DNA of 64,000 nt from contig OX327703.1 of the NCBI GenBank assembly GCA_946807835.1, positions 8,873,501 through 8,937,500 of the forward strand, written 5' to 3'. The notes under the pieces were generated by a model, which saw only the letters and a list, made by a program, of their open reading frames with translations, was not told where the DNA came from and searched no databases. Shown here in pieces: positions 23,520 to 35,780 of the stretch. The stretch comes from Ailanthus altissimus (lineage: Eukaryota > Streptophyta > Magnoliopsida > Sapindales > Simaroubaceae). The position numbers were made by a program, and so were the translations under genes. How positions within the stretch are numbered: position 1 is the stretch's first letter; the number at the start of each line of letters is the position of its first letter.

Positions 23520-25090
23520 ACATCATTCATAAACTTTATATAATTTGGCATTTATTCTAAAGCATTTGCAAACAAAATATTTATGTGAATCTTTTCTAAA
23601 ATCTCCAAGAATTTGAAGAATTGTGTATTTAACTTCTTTTGAAACTGTTGAAAAAATGGCAATATGAGAAACAAAGATGGGAGGGTTATCTGAAAAAGAA
23701 ATAGAATTGGGTATTGAATTCACATTTGGTGGTTCTGCCATAACATTTTTCTCCTTGTCTTCACTCTTCTTTGTCTTAGAAGCTTTCATTTCTTTACCAC
23801 TCTTAAGAGTGATAGCCTTACAATTGTCCTTTAGGTTAGTCTCTGTGTTAATCAAAAATTTGTCAGATGATTAGCCCCTTAATTGAATTGGCAAGTTGAC
23901 CAATTTGTACCTCTAAAGACTTCATTGTAGCATTCATGTTAGTATACTGTGTCTCAATACTATCAAGTCATCCTCATCTTTATTAAATCTTCCCCTTATC
24001 TCAACACTAAAAGTATTCAATAGGTCTTTCAATGATGGCTTCTTCGTAGGTAATAGTTTATTAAATCCTAGTGAGGCTTGTAGCACATTTCTTGTGTTAC
24101 CATAAGCAAAATTCTCATAGTTGCAAAGTCCCAAATGATAATGTATGGGCAAGTTGTTTGGCATGTTGTCACCCCGGTAATTGAAAGTTTAGTTGTTTAT
24201 ATATTGAACTTGCTCTAAATCACCACCTTTACTAATATAACAAAAACTAGCAATCATCGCTAGAACCTTACTTAATGACATTTTTTTAGAATTTAGTGTT
24301 GAAATTTGACTTTCTAAGGTTGAGACTTGAGCTAAAAGAGCAACTATTAAGTTATCCTCATGAACTTCTACGACCTTCCTCAGCATAGACCACTTATTGG
24401 GTCATTGATAGTTGTTGGATGCAATCTCTTCTAATAGAAGTTGAGCTTCATTGGTCGTTTTAAACAATAGAGTACCACTAATCACACACATCAACAATTG
24501 TGCTTGTTTGCCCATTCAATCCATTATAAAATAGTTGGATTTAGAACCAATATTGATATCCATGTTGAAACACCTTCAAATAAAATCCTTCAACCGCTCT
24601 CATGCCTTATAAAGAGGTTCAAAGTTCATTTTCTAGAATTACGCCAATTTCACTCTAAAGTTAAGAAGTCTTTTATAAAGGAAAAAACTTTATAAGAAAC
24701 TTTTGCGCCAACTCCCAAGTTACAATACTACTGGGTTATAAAGGTTTAAGCCAACCCCTTGCCTTGTCCCTAAGAAAGAAAGGAAACAAGTGCAATACAA
24801 TAATGTCTTTTGATACACCGTTCACCTTAATGGTATCACAAATCTCCAAGAACATACCTAGGTAAATATTGGGTCTTCATTTGGTAATCCTCTACAATGA
24901 TTTTGTTGGACCGTGTTAATAAGAGTTGGCTTCAATTCAAAGTTATAGGAATTGATTCCTTGGTGCCAAATTCCCATATATTTTTCATTAGCAACGAGCT
25001 TAAAATAATCCCACAAAGCCTGATGTTGTTAATTGTTGCCTCCTTCTGCCATAGCTTAAACTTCATTCCTTCGTTCGTTTCTTAACCTCT
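23520..25090 (-). pseudogene. Athila/Tat-type gag remnant
   Basis: The minus-strand fragments in order are: a poorly kept N-terminal gag region (25090-24400); a coiled segment LLAQVSTLESQISTLNSKK (24386-24189); NYENFAYGNTRNVLQA (24164-23934); and ETNLKDNCKAITLKSGKE (23855-23790), which matches the ITLRSGKE block near the gag-protease junction in this group. Three or more frame changes separate the fragments. The plus-strand ORF at 23677-23874 is an antisense shadow. Confidence 0.75.
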
Positions 25091-25266
25091 GTAAAGTACA
25101 CTTTACTTCTAGATCAATTGGTAACAAATCTAAGTCACAAGCTTTTCATATGCACCTTCAAAACAACAAAATTAACCAAAACATAGAAAACACAAAAGAA
25201 AATAAATGCCTAAATTAAGATAAAGTTACTTAACCACAATCTCAGCAAAATCTAATAACTACAATC

Positions 25267-25282
25267 TCCGGCAACGGCGCCA
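25267..25282 (-). other. Primer-binding site, tRNA-Asp type
   Basis: The minus strand reads TGGCGCCGTTGCCGGA, complementary to the 3' end of plant tRNA-Asp apart from the last positions. It lies 6 nt inside the 5' LTR end. This fixes the element's orientation. Confidence 0.85.
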
Positions 25283-25288
25283 AAAATT

Positions 25289-26643
25289 TATTTGCTGACA
25301 CACACATATACAAAAATCACAAGCGCATAAATCGTGATCAAGTAATAAAGTGATGAATATGAGTATAATTCACGAGGATTGATCTTTTAAATTTATTCTA
25401 ACTACTATAGGTTTTCATAACTTAATTATATTAGGCTCCCTTAATTTTAAATTAATGGTGAGAAATAAAGGAAATTAAACTAACAAAATTAGTTAGGCGA
25501 TTAACAAAGCAATAGTTAAAATTGACAATCTCACAAAATGGGAAATTTGTAATAAAGGAATTTTAGGGCCTTGATTTCACTCTATTCTTTCTATTTTCTT
25601 TTTATTAGTAATTATTAACTAATTCTATTTTAATTTACTAATCAATGGGTCAAGATTAATCTCATTACCTTTCTTAAATGTTAAATGAGATTCTAAGTAT
25701 ACATATTTAAGTTGATAGCCCTATCTAACTTGTCTACCCATACATTCAAACTGACCCTTATAATGATTACTAAAATGTTAATAGCCTCTCGAACTTAATA
25801 ACAACTAAGTTTATGTTTTTCAAAATTGATAAATGAGTCATTCTCTCCCAAGCATTAAAACTCTTAAGTCTAAATTAACTAATTCATTTTTTAACAAATT
25901 AGAAGCATTAAGCATAATGAAACACAAATGAATTAAACTAAACTTTGTTAACAATTAACTAAATATTCCAAACATAGTATAAATAGAGCAACATCAAGCC
26001 CTAGAATAATAATCTAGCCACACATAGATATACTCATAAGAAAAATTATCAAGAAATCCCTAGATGTAAATATGTTTAAAATAATATCCAAAATACAAAT
26101 TTCTATCTAAGAGAGTGAAAGAAACTATGATAGAGATAGTCTTCTAGGCTTTAATCCTTTAAGAATTTTCAAGAATGTTTATCCTCCAAGTCTCTCTCTA
26201 TCTAAAAAAGTTTTCTTCTCTCTCTATGATTTCATGCTCTCCCCTCCTCTCCTCTATAGGATAGTGGCTTTTGGATCTTTATTTATAGGTCTAATTAGGG
26301 CAAATTGTGAAAAAATAAAAACTAGGTTTCTTGTGGCGAGGTTATAGTTTGGGAAGATTGAGGCTGCGGCTTGGGAAGACTAGGTCCACGGTTTAGGGAC
26401 TCAGGTCAAGTTGAGGTTGTGGCTTGAAGGCCTGCACTTTTGACGTTGTGGCCTATAGATGCTGACATGTATTACAATTGTTGGTTTGGGGCCACGACTT
26501 AAGTCTGTAAAATAATCGTTTTGTTCCTTTTTTCTTTATTTTTGCTCTTTTTATTGCATCGTCGACTTGAAACTACAAAATGACATTAACACACATTGCC
26601 AGGTCTAGGAAATTAAAATAATAGATATAAAATACTCTCATCA
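25289..26643 (-). repeat. 5' LTR of the Athila-like element
   Basis: Direct repeat of 19476-20860. Its outer end ACTCTCATCA at 26643 abuts the resumed LTR X1. Confidence 0.85.
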
Positions 26644-26960
26644 AGAAGGATTCTAAGGGTCGAATAAGGCATTATTGAATTTGTGTTTCACGATTAGCTT
26701 TAATGGGATTACCCCTATTTTGGGATAAGTAGCCCTAAATTGATCTTAGCCGAAGGGTTCACATACTTTGGGCTTCACTCAGTGCAATCCTATACCTACT
26801 AAATTACGACCTGCAAATTAAATTTCGTTAAGTAGCTTGAACTCACGTATCTTATCATGTTAAACATGAATGAATATGCATATAATCTTAGACTTAATTC
26901 TTTGTACATTTTTGTATAGCAACACATGTCATATACCTTAACTATCAAACTCAAACATCC

Positions 26961-27660
26961 ACCTTTAGGTTTGATCATGCTCGTTTCAACTAAGGCCAAC
27001 ACAATCTTTTAATTTTGGCAAATATTAATTTATCACTAGTACCAAAATATTATTAAAATTGTATTAAATGAGTCACTTTGGTGATTAAAAATCAATACAT
27101 TAACTAATATTGTCCTTAATGTTAAAACTACCGTGAACATTATTTGGCTCATTATGTAATAAATATTATTCTTCTAACATGCATTAATAAAAATTACAAT
27201 AAATTAAGTTACTGTTTTAACAACATATTGTCATGAATACATGCTGAAATGGATATCTAATTTATAACATATGCATGATTTAACAGATTTAGAATAAACA
27301 TGAAAATGAGCATAAATAAATTTAAAATTGCACTTTAAGAAATCAATTTTAGTAGTCATTATTGTTCAGAATTCTATGCATTTTTTTCTTTCAATTCACC
27401 CATTATGTATACGTATTTACTTACGCTAATTAAAGTTTTGACAAGAATATCAAAATAACAAGAAAATGAAAATGTGTACAAATAATAATTCAGAATAAGT
27501 TTAATATACATAATTGCAATATAAATTCCAACATTACCATTCTATATTTAAATTCATGAAAATTAATATTTTGCATGATGCTGCATAATTTACATTATTA
27601 TGATATTATATAATAAGTATAGTCTACATTAAATTTTATTTCATACATCAAACTCATGTA
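26961..27660. other. AT-rich sequence between LTR X1 and the X2 primer site
   Basis: Probably the decayed leader of the element that owns LTR X2 (minus orientation), because the primer-binding site lies at its right edge. No gag coding is recognisable. Confidence 0.35.
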
Positions 27661-27674
27661 TGGCTCTGATACCA
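27661..27674 (-). other. Primer-binding site, initiator-Met type
   Basis: The minus strand reads TGGTATCAGAGCCA, the standard Copia primer-binding sequence complementary to tRNA-iMet. It directly precedes LTR X2, marking X2 as a 5' LTR in minus orientation. Confidence 0.85.
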
Positions 27675-27675
27675 C

Positions 27676-28621
27676 ATATTAGAAATTAAATAAGACATAT
27701 ATATGATTTAATCTATGAAATCAATTACAAAGGCTCAAGATTAAGGCTACATGCATATTCAAGAATATTTAACAAGGTGACACAGGTGGACTCAAGCTAT
27801 TTTGTAGGGTTCAACTTATGAGTTATGGTTTGGTAGGTATAGGGATATGCTAAGTAAGGTCCAAAATATATGGATCAACTATAAGGTCCAAAATATATGG
27901 ATCAGCTAAGGATCACCTTGGGGGTACTTAGTCCAAAATAAGAGTAAGCCTATGTTAAAGGCTAATGGAGAAACATAAGGCCAATAATGTCTTATTTGAC
28001 CCTTAGAATCCTTCTAAAATTAGAATTGATAATGTCTTAATTTTATTTTGTAACTAAATCACTTATTAGTTTTTTAGTTAGAATAAAATCTAAATCTTAC
28101 CATCTTTACTTAACATATTTGTTTTTTTACTTTTAATAAGACTAATTAAATAATTAAGATTTTAGGAGGATAAAAAGTCAAATGAAGTATTTTAACAAAA
28201 TACAAACCCTAGTCCTTTAAAAAAAGCCTTGTATTATACGTAAAATGCCATATTTATGATATTTCATCATCAACCATCATTCATTCATAGCCATAGCTCG
28301 CCTTAATCATCTTTTCATCCTATAATGTCATTCAAACACTTTGAAACACCCAAATAAAATCCTTTCTCTTAATAGCATATTACAGCTTAAAGCCCTAAAG
28401 ATTGTAATTCCTATTTTTGCCTTAATTCATTTTTTGTTAGTATGACCTAACACCAATTGGCATCTTCTTTTATATGTATTGTCTAAACACACACCTAAAT
28501 CATCCCCATCTAACCTTCCAAACTAGGGTTTATACAACTTAAAATCCTAAACTTTCCTCACATACGAAGCATCTTTTACCAATATGCATTGTCTAAACAC
28601 ACACCTAAATCATCCCTAACA
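27676..28621 (-). repeat. LTR X2 (5' LTR, minus orientation)
   Basis: On the minus strand it begins TGTTAGGGATGATTTAGG (from 28621) and ends near TTTCTAATA beside the primer site. It holds two small tandem duplications: a 27-bp period at 27856-27904, and a block of 29 identical bases at 28478-28506 and 28588-28616. It aligns with the three pieces of LTR X1. Confidence 0.75.
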
Positions 28622-28974
28622 AACATGTTTTCATATTACTTGTTATGAAAATCCAGCTCTCACACCTTTCATAGTTTGAGACTGGGTTTATTTAAAAAGT
28701 ATACTTTTCTTAAGATAGATAGAGCAAATTTAAAATATCAAGCCTCTTGAAACCCTATAAGCTTTTCAGAGATTGGGTAGACCTTACTCTAAACTAACAA
28801 ATGTGAAGAGACTGAGATCTAATTTTTGGGCCCATGTTTTATCTTCATACAACTTAACACATCAGCATGAGTAACATTATAACCAATAAGGTTCTACCAT
28901 GTCATTATCTCTCAAAACCGCCCTAAATATTTTAATGACTCCACTGGGTAGTCATGCTATCATTTTCTTTATTC
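28622..28974. other. Non-coding, no feature recognised
   Basis: Sequence between LTR X2 and the gag remnant. No ORF or repeat was identified. Confidence 0.35.
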
Positions 28975-29870
28975 AATTACAATAAAAGAAATCCTAAAGA
29001 ACATATTAGTATATTTATTGATTCTCTTGGAGCACATAAAGTAATAAAAGCCTATGGCTTATGGAATTCTTCAAGTCCCTTACAAGGCATACATATACCT
29101 ATTATGCCTTATTGGCAGTAGGATCTATTCTTACCTTGGAAGAAAATTCATCAAAGTTTTATAAGAAATACTTTCAATGTAAAGAGAAAGTCACTATAAT
29201 CTAACTCTACTGAACCAAACAAGGTTACTCAAAGCCATTGGTTGAGTATTTTAAAAGTTTTAAAGACTTGTCATTAGACTATCATGAACAAAAAAGAGAA
29301 GAAGAACCTCATTAAAGCCTATGTTAATAATATATTGAATGAATATTGAGCCTACCTTAAGAATGTGGGAATTGTCTCATTTATCAAGCTAGTAGAAGCT
29401 GTTAAAAGGATTGCCTAGTTAGTTAAAGTCTTTGGTGGCAGATAATAGAGCTCCATAGGCAATATACATAGATAACTGAGCCAAGCCATATGATAGGTGG
29501 CCTCTAAGAGAAGCTACCAAGAGCAATCCGTACCATTAAGTGAAGAAGATTTAAGTGCCCTCTTTGATCAATGGATACTTGATCGATATGTACAATCATA
29601 TCCACCAAAGAGAAGCCTAGTCGAAAAGAAGAAAAGAAGGTCGAATCAATGTCGTTGCGTCATACATTTAATCACTCTACCATGCATTATACACAACTTT
29701 AAAGGTTAATCCATAGTAGGATTAAGGATGAAACCATAGAAAAGCCTAGCAAACCATAGCCTATAAACTTTAACCTACTCTTATGGTACGAGGAGGAAAG
29801 GCAACTGTCTCAATTTATTCAAATATACTAGAGATGTCAACCTTACAGAATTGAAGACTATAAAAGACGT
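28975..29870 (+). pseudogene. Tat-like Gypsy gag remnant
   Basis: Plus-strand frames contain FYKKYFQCKEKVTI, STKQGYSKPLVEYF and LSLDYHEQKREEE (about 29160-29310), the retrotransposon gag core. A linker follows with KRSYQEQSVPLSEEDLSALF and then FDQWILD (29503-29600), typical of this gag family. A degraded CCHC-like tail (NQCRCVIHLITLPCI) ends near 29700. Stops and frameshifts occur throughout. Matching protease lies on the same strand at 33435, and matching pol lies on the opposite strand from 34000. Confidence 0.7.
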
Positions 29871-32800
29871 GGTTGTTGATAACAGTTAATTAGGTTTAAT
29901 ATTTTCATCTTTCAAACTTAATATTTGTTCATTTAAATTAAGATTATTTAACTTTTTATATATTTTATTATTATTCTGTAAGTTTGACGTCAATGGAGCA
30001 AATAAGGATGAAAATCTAATGAAAACAAGGCAAAAATATCAAAATTATTACAGTAGATGCTACAATGACGAGCTACAGTGATTTTGCTACCATTCTGACA
30101 GCGCTACATGAATAGTGTCGTGCAAAAAAAAATCTAATATGACTTATATTTGATGTTTCGCCCTAATTTGAATACATAAAACCTATAAATAGAATATCAA
30201 AAAGCCTATTTCAACAATCAATGAGAGAGAGAAAGAGCAATTTTTGAAGGATCAAGAAGGTTAAAAGATTAAAGACTACAGCAAAATTAATTTTATCTCT
30301 TCAACTTTTTACCAATCTAGTTTTCAATCATTTTCATGATGTTATTCTTGATAAGCTCGAAAACTATTTATTTCACCATTAGCTAAGTTTTATATTTAGG
30401 GTTACAATTTTAAACTCCATATGTGTTTGAATTTAAGTTCTTCTCTTATTTTTATAAACTCAATAATATAATTAATTAATTATTCTATGCTTAATACTTT
30501 CTAATTACTTGATCACTAATTAGATTATTGTGGGAATCTTAATGAACTTGACAAAGGGGTTTTTGTGTTGGCCTTAAATAATTTGATATATGATTATAAA
30601 GTAACAACTACAAGTTTCATGTGGGATAGACATATACCTACATGGCATTAATGGTATTAATAAATTAGTTTTTAATAAATCTTATTTTCATCTGATTACC
30701 ATAGATATATAGGTAATTGTTATGGTAAGATATAGTCACTTGACTGTCAACAGAGATTTGTGATGATATTAGGAATTTAGCCAACAATTCATACTAATTG
30801 ATTAACTTAAGAAAAGATTAATTGATTCAAGTAATATATGGATGGATAGTTGTAATCCGTAGTTTTATCTATTATTGATGCTTCTATCTTGTTATCTTTA
30901 ATTTTTTCTATCTTGTTAATTTTTGGTTATTTAGTTTAGATTATTATCTTTTAATTTTTTTTCATCTAAATAACAGTAAGGAGATATAATTTTAGTACTT
31001 AGCATAAATAATAATAATAATTCCTCATGGGAACGATACTTACTTATCTTATTGTTGAGTGTTGATTTATTAAGGGTGCATGCATGTGGTATTATGTGTT
31101 AACAACAAAATATACATATCTCATACATATACATGCACAGTTGAAGCATAAAAATTTACAGTAAACACAATTATACATATTAATCAAATTTATAATGAAA
31201 TTGAGAATTAACTCTTGAAGCCTTTGGATCAAAATTGCTTTGAAATCCCCCTAAAATACAAACTTTTTTAATCCTAGTAATCAACATGGGTGGGATTGAT
31301 TATCTAGAATGGCAACATGTTAATCTAGCAAATTGTTTAACAAATTAAACTTATGCTTTTTATTAACACTTAATCAATTAAGGAAAATATATCAATTAAA
31401 TCAAACACCTATTTTTGCTTAATTGATTTTAAGCCTAATAAAAAGAAAACTTGATTTTAAATTCATCAATTGAATTCAAAATAATAAAAAAACAAATTTT
31501 CTTTCTCTTTCTTTTTTATTTTGATCGGCCAAACACTTAGCAAAAATAATCTTAACTTATGAAATTTTGTTTCATTTTCTAAATATATACAAATGAATTT
31601 AATTTCATTTAATTTAATTTCACTTAATTTGAATTTACATTTAACTTAACCTAACCATAGATAATATTTAACCCTAATTAAGTTAGTTTAACTTAACCCT
31701 TAAGTTAAATAAATATTTAAATAATCTAATCCTAGTTAACTAACTTAACCATGATTAAGTTAACTTTTACTTAACCATTAAATAAGGTTAGCTGGACTTA
31801 ACCATATGGTTAACTTTTAACCATAGTTAAGTTAAATTATTTATTTAACTATTAAATAAATAATATTTATTTTAATTATTTAACAATTAAATAATCATTA
31901 AGTGAAATTACTTTTATGTCTTTACTAGGTTACCAAGTTAACCTAAAGTAGGTCTCACCATTTAACCATATACTTAAGTTAACTTAACCATAGTAAGTTG
32001 TCAAATTTTATTGTATTGAACTATTTAATACGATATGCTACCTAAGTGCACAAAGAGTACATTTTCTATTGAGACTCCTTAGATCTATGCCTAATTCATC
32101 AAATGGAACTATTCTATAAGTCCGTGATCGATGCCTCAAGTACATATCACGGATTAAAACAAATCACTGTGTTAGACCATATATGTTGAGATTACTACAT
32201 ATTCGTATAATTCTTTCGTCATTATATCCTGGATGGGTGAGATATAGATCATCACTGTCAAATCCCCATAAACTCATCCGTGAACTTATCTCCAGATTCG
32301 TATCTTAATAAACAATATACACAAATACTTTTGTTGTATTGTTTAACCATGTGGGAAAATTTTTTCTCAAGCTCATTTTTTTATAGCCATAAGACTTTGT
32401 AAGATACAATCTCGGAGCATCAAATATATAACCCACCTATATGAGCTAACGGATCTCGTATCTACACACACCGAACTCTATGAGCATCAGACCATGAAAG
32501 ATCTTTGACATACGTGGAACCAAAGTTTGGTGTATCACCCACAAGCCCATCATGGCACTTAGGTTGAAGGACCACGAATACTACTAAACTCGAGAGGACC
32601 TTTCTTTGACGGATTCATAAGATATCTATTGGGGTCCTCGTGAGTCTGTTCAGTATCCAATCTTAACTGAATACCTATATGTCTATACAAGCTTCTACTA
32701 AGCTCATGGTCAGTTAAGAACAATCATCTGTAAAATACAGATATAGACATATACTGATCTATATAATAGTGATTCACTGATAGACCCGCATTAGTGAATA

Positions 32801-33300
32801 TAGATCAGGAACACTATATTTGAGAACATACTTACATAATGACATTTTCTAGCACCTTTTGTAACTCTTTGCAACTATGTCATTATAAATAGATTCTCAA
32901 GTCTTCGTCCCATTATAAATAGGGTTTTAACTCTTTAGATCTCGCTGACTCTTATAACCTACTAACTCTTAACAATGCTAATTCTTAACATTTATAACTC
33001 TCAACATTGCTAACTCTTAGCCCTGGTCTAAACTCCTTTAAACTAAATCTGAACTCCTTCAAATCATTCAATATCTATGGTGTTACAAGCTTTAGTACCA
33101 TTTAATAAAGGTTATTAGAGATTTAATGAAATATTCATTGTAAAAATATTACAAAATAGATATTCATACAAACAAAGATAGCACATAAGCACAAACCCTA
33201 ACATTTATATTACTTGTTTACGATAACGTGCACTTGCACTTAGTTAGAAATCGACATCAGTTGTGCCATCTAGCAAAAACAAACATGAGAAGCTAGATAA
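29871..33300 (+). repeat. Gypsy LTR-like sequence, interrupted by a family A LTR
   Basis: After gag come a TATAAATA-containing block (about 30190) and an LTR-like 3' part with CATGGGAACGATACTTACTT (31026-31045). On the other side of the family A LTR, GATAACGTGCACTTGCACTT (33222-33241) follows. These two blocks occur together at the 3' end of Tat-like LTRs. Ends are approximate and no direct partner copy is in the window. Confidence 0.5.
31097..33203 (-). repeat. Family A Copia LTR, apparently solo
   Basis: About 2.1 kb from TGTTAAC (31097) to CCTAACA (33203). It aligns throughout with 8532-10914. There is no internal Copia sequence on either side, as expected after LTR-LTR recombination. Flanking bases TTATG and TTTAT do not form a clear duplication. 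Confidence 0.8.
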
Positions 33301-33434
33301 GAAACTATAGTGAGAGCTCTATAGTGAAATCCTAAGTTCAAATCCCTATTTGATCAATTGGGGTACAAACACAAAGAACGTAAAGCTTTCAAAAAAGTAT
33401 CCTCAATGTCTATGTTCAACATGGACTACATTAC

Positions 33435-33995
33435 TATGTTGCTGAAGTTCAAACAAATCGAGCTTATTTGGAAACCACTGACGCTATAATCTTTATAAAC
33501 AAAGATATGATGACATAGTACCAAACAATAGATGCCCTTTTATACTTGGAGGCATTAATTAATGACGTACTAACCAGAAGGGCTCTAGTTAACACTGAAG
33601 TGTTAATCAATGTCATTCCTATAGCAGTACTACAAGCCACCAAAAATCTATTAGCCATTTTATGAGAAGAAAGGTTCAAGTGTCTAACTTTAGCATTGTA
33701 GCTAAATATTTTCATAGAATCATACTACTAGATCTAAAAGTATGGCCATTCTATTCTCTTATTTTATTTCATGTAATTAACATTGAAATCGTATACCACA
33801 TACTGCTTAGTAGGCTATGGCTCAACATACACAAGTGGTAGTATCGATGTATAATTAGTATGTCAAGAGCAAAGTTGAAAGGAAACCATTTAGGATAGTT
33901 GGCAATCTTACTCTCTTTTATTAAGAAGAAAGTAATCTTGTAGATGGTCAGGCCTACTATAGATTTGACATTGGCCTAAGCAATATATTGCCCAA
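33435..33995 (+). pseudogene. Gypsy retropepsin remnant, plus strand
   Basis: The plus-strand frame reads LEALINDVLTRRALVN then TEVLINVIPIAVLQA (about 33550-33640), matching the protease region of Tat-like elements. The active-site triad that should read D/N-T-G reads N-T-E. Downstream YHILLSRLWLNIHK-like text and VKSKVERKPFRIVGNLTL (about 33860-33915) continue the family. The minus-strand ORF at 33464-33715 is its antisense shadow. Confidence 0.7.
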
Positions 33996-33999
33996 GTCG

Positions 34000-35780
34000 A
34001 TGGGAATGCATTACCAGAGGCTATAATATGCAACAAACCTCATAATCCTAACCTCTAAAGAGCCCTAAATACGAAAAGGAATAAAGGGTTCCTTAAAATG
34101 GCACAGGTTATGTCTTGTAAGGTTGTCATATGCTTATATTATTGGTAGTCATGAAATTTGCAAGTGTGGTACTTCTTCACAAATTCTACGGCATCTTCTA
34201 ACATGCAAGGCCAGAAATATATGAGTTCAAGTAAATGGTACTATACCTTTACATTGATATTAGTTACATTTTTCAATGTGTAATTTATGTAACTTTTGGT
34301 GCTTCTATGAAGTTCTAGCATCTTAAGGCTTCCCTATTAAGGATTTTATGGGAAAAAAACATGTCATTTTCCATAAAACTTTTTTCTCTACAATCCATCT
34401 AAGCCATTTACCCTTCTTTAACTTAAAGGTACTAAGACCTTTAATAAATACTCTATATATGGTATCCCTCAATTTTTCATAGTTATGATCATGAAAACTT
34501 CTTCTCAAAGATTTACGGTATGACATCTTAGACATTCAACCTGTATAAAGGTTTCTTTATTTTTCATTCTAGACTAAAATTCCTTATCTTTTTGTGCTTT
34601 TCTTTATAGGTTAGCCTTTTCTTTTGTACTACATACTAATTGGTGGATGTCTTGTAAAAGTTGCTTGCCATCCTCCTCATAAACAGATTTTATAAGTATT
34701 TCGTCATATAAATCATTTGTAAAAAGTCCTCATGATTAGGATGTAGTCTTTGAATACCATAAAATAGCTTGCTTCTTTTGGATTTCTTAATGTCCGCTTG
34801 ATTGTTTCTTTTCATAATTTTCTACACGTTTTCACTTAAGCTCTTGCCTACTATAACTTTTACTACATTTAATTCCGACTTGATTAGCCCCTAGAATGGC
34901 TATGGCATTTATATATCGATTTTGGCTCTTCTTATATGTTCTACTAGTACATTTTTTAACTTGGTTAGTAGTTGTTGAACTCTAATTCTATATGGTTCTA
35001 TGGCTAGCCCTCAAACAACCAAATTACTTATTATTTGTTCAATCCCCCAATTTAAGTCCATAACTAACTTAATCTTCCTTGCACTCATTCTTAAGCTTTG
35101 AATATGTCTATGATTAGTGCTTCATATTCTATCATATTATTAATATAAAGGAAACAAATATGAAATGCATAAATAAATGACTTCCTTTCTGAATCAATGA
35201 TCACAAAACTGCCCTACTAGTCATATTTATGGTTGAACCAGGTTGAACCATCAAAATATAACTCTTATTGATCGTTCCTATTTCTCCATAACATAAGTTT
35301 TCTCGGGCAAAGCCTCCAAAATTTCTTCTATTGTGGGCACATGCTAATTAGTAAAAAATACTACAACCATATTTACTTCAGCTTAACACTTGATTGCACC
35401 CAAACCAAGCTAGTGATATCAAATTCTGTCAAAAATCATAAGCTGCGCCAATTTCTCAACAATATTAGTTTAAGCAATAAGTATTAAACAAGGTAGCTTC
35501 AATCACAAGGTGCAATGGATTGCCACGAAGTAGTGTCTTAGCATTTATAAAGTATAAAGCAAGGGCTACATATGTGTTCAAGTTTGGGATACCATGCTTC
35601 TGCTTTGAAAGTTGTCTATGAATATAATAGATAGGATGCTCTTGTTTTTCTTCATCTTCTTAAGCTAGTAGAGCTCTTATAACCTTAAAAGTCAAGTCAA
35701 GATAGATAAGTAAAAGCTTTCACTTGGTTAAGGCTTTTATTATTCGCAATTTCATAACCATATTTTGTATCTTTTCCTTA
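34000..35780 (-). pseudogene. Gypsy RNase H and integrase remnant, minus strand
   Basis: On the minus strand, starting from 35780: an RT/RNase H end (HPIYYIHRQLSKQKHGIPNL, about 35630-35570); a second, archaeal-type RNase H with NNMIEYEALIID (about 35140-35105), a hallmark of the Tat clade; and the integrase zinc-binding region with MLEDAVEFVKKYHTCKFH (about 34200-34150). The integrase core is not visible before the strand switch near 34000. Orientation is opposite to gag and protease just to the left. Confidence 0.7.

Larger units (their letters stand above)
19476..26643 (-). mobile_element. Athila/Tat-like Gypsy element with gag and protease only
   Basis: The two direct LTRs are 19476-20860 and 25289-26643. 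On the minus strand, the 5' LTR is followed by a primer-binding site matching the 3' end of tRNA-Asp, then gag (about 25090-23520) and protease (about 23480-22900). No RT, RNase H or integrase follows. Instead there is 2 kb of non-coding sequence that ends in GCTTGAAGGCAAGCAA and TTTGGTGGAGT, a 3' end characteristic of Athila/Tat elements. Flanks are AAAAA (19471-19475) and AGAAG (26644-26648), possibly a decayed target duplication. The element interrupts LTR X1. Confidence 0.8.
17624..26960 (+). repeat. LTR X1, in three pieces (17624-17940, ~19110-19475, 26644-~26960)
   Basis: The three pieces, in order, align with the reverse complement of LTR X2 (28621 down to 27676). Piece 1 starts TGTTAAGGATGA, then ATTGGTAAAAGAT, TATAAACC and AGAAGATGCCAATTG. 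Piece 2 has GAGCTATGGCCACGAATGAATG and TTTAGTTACCAAATAAAATT. Piece 3 resumes with AGAAGGATTCTAAGGGTC. The interruptions are LTR Y1 and an Athila-like element. The 3' end near 26960 is approximate. Confidence 0.75.

Noticed and set aside
29871..31096. Possible pararetrovirus promoter or integrated viral copy
   Set aside because: The TATA-containing block and later sequence fit a Gypsy LTR next to gag. No viral movement or coat protein text was seen.
33464..33715. 83-codon minus-strand ORF
   Set aside because: It is antisense to the retropepsin remnant, which matches a known protease family on the plus strand.
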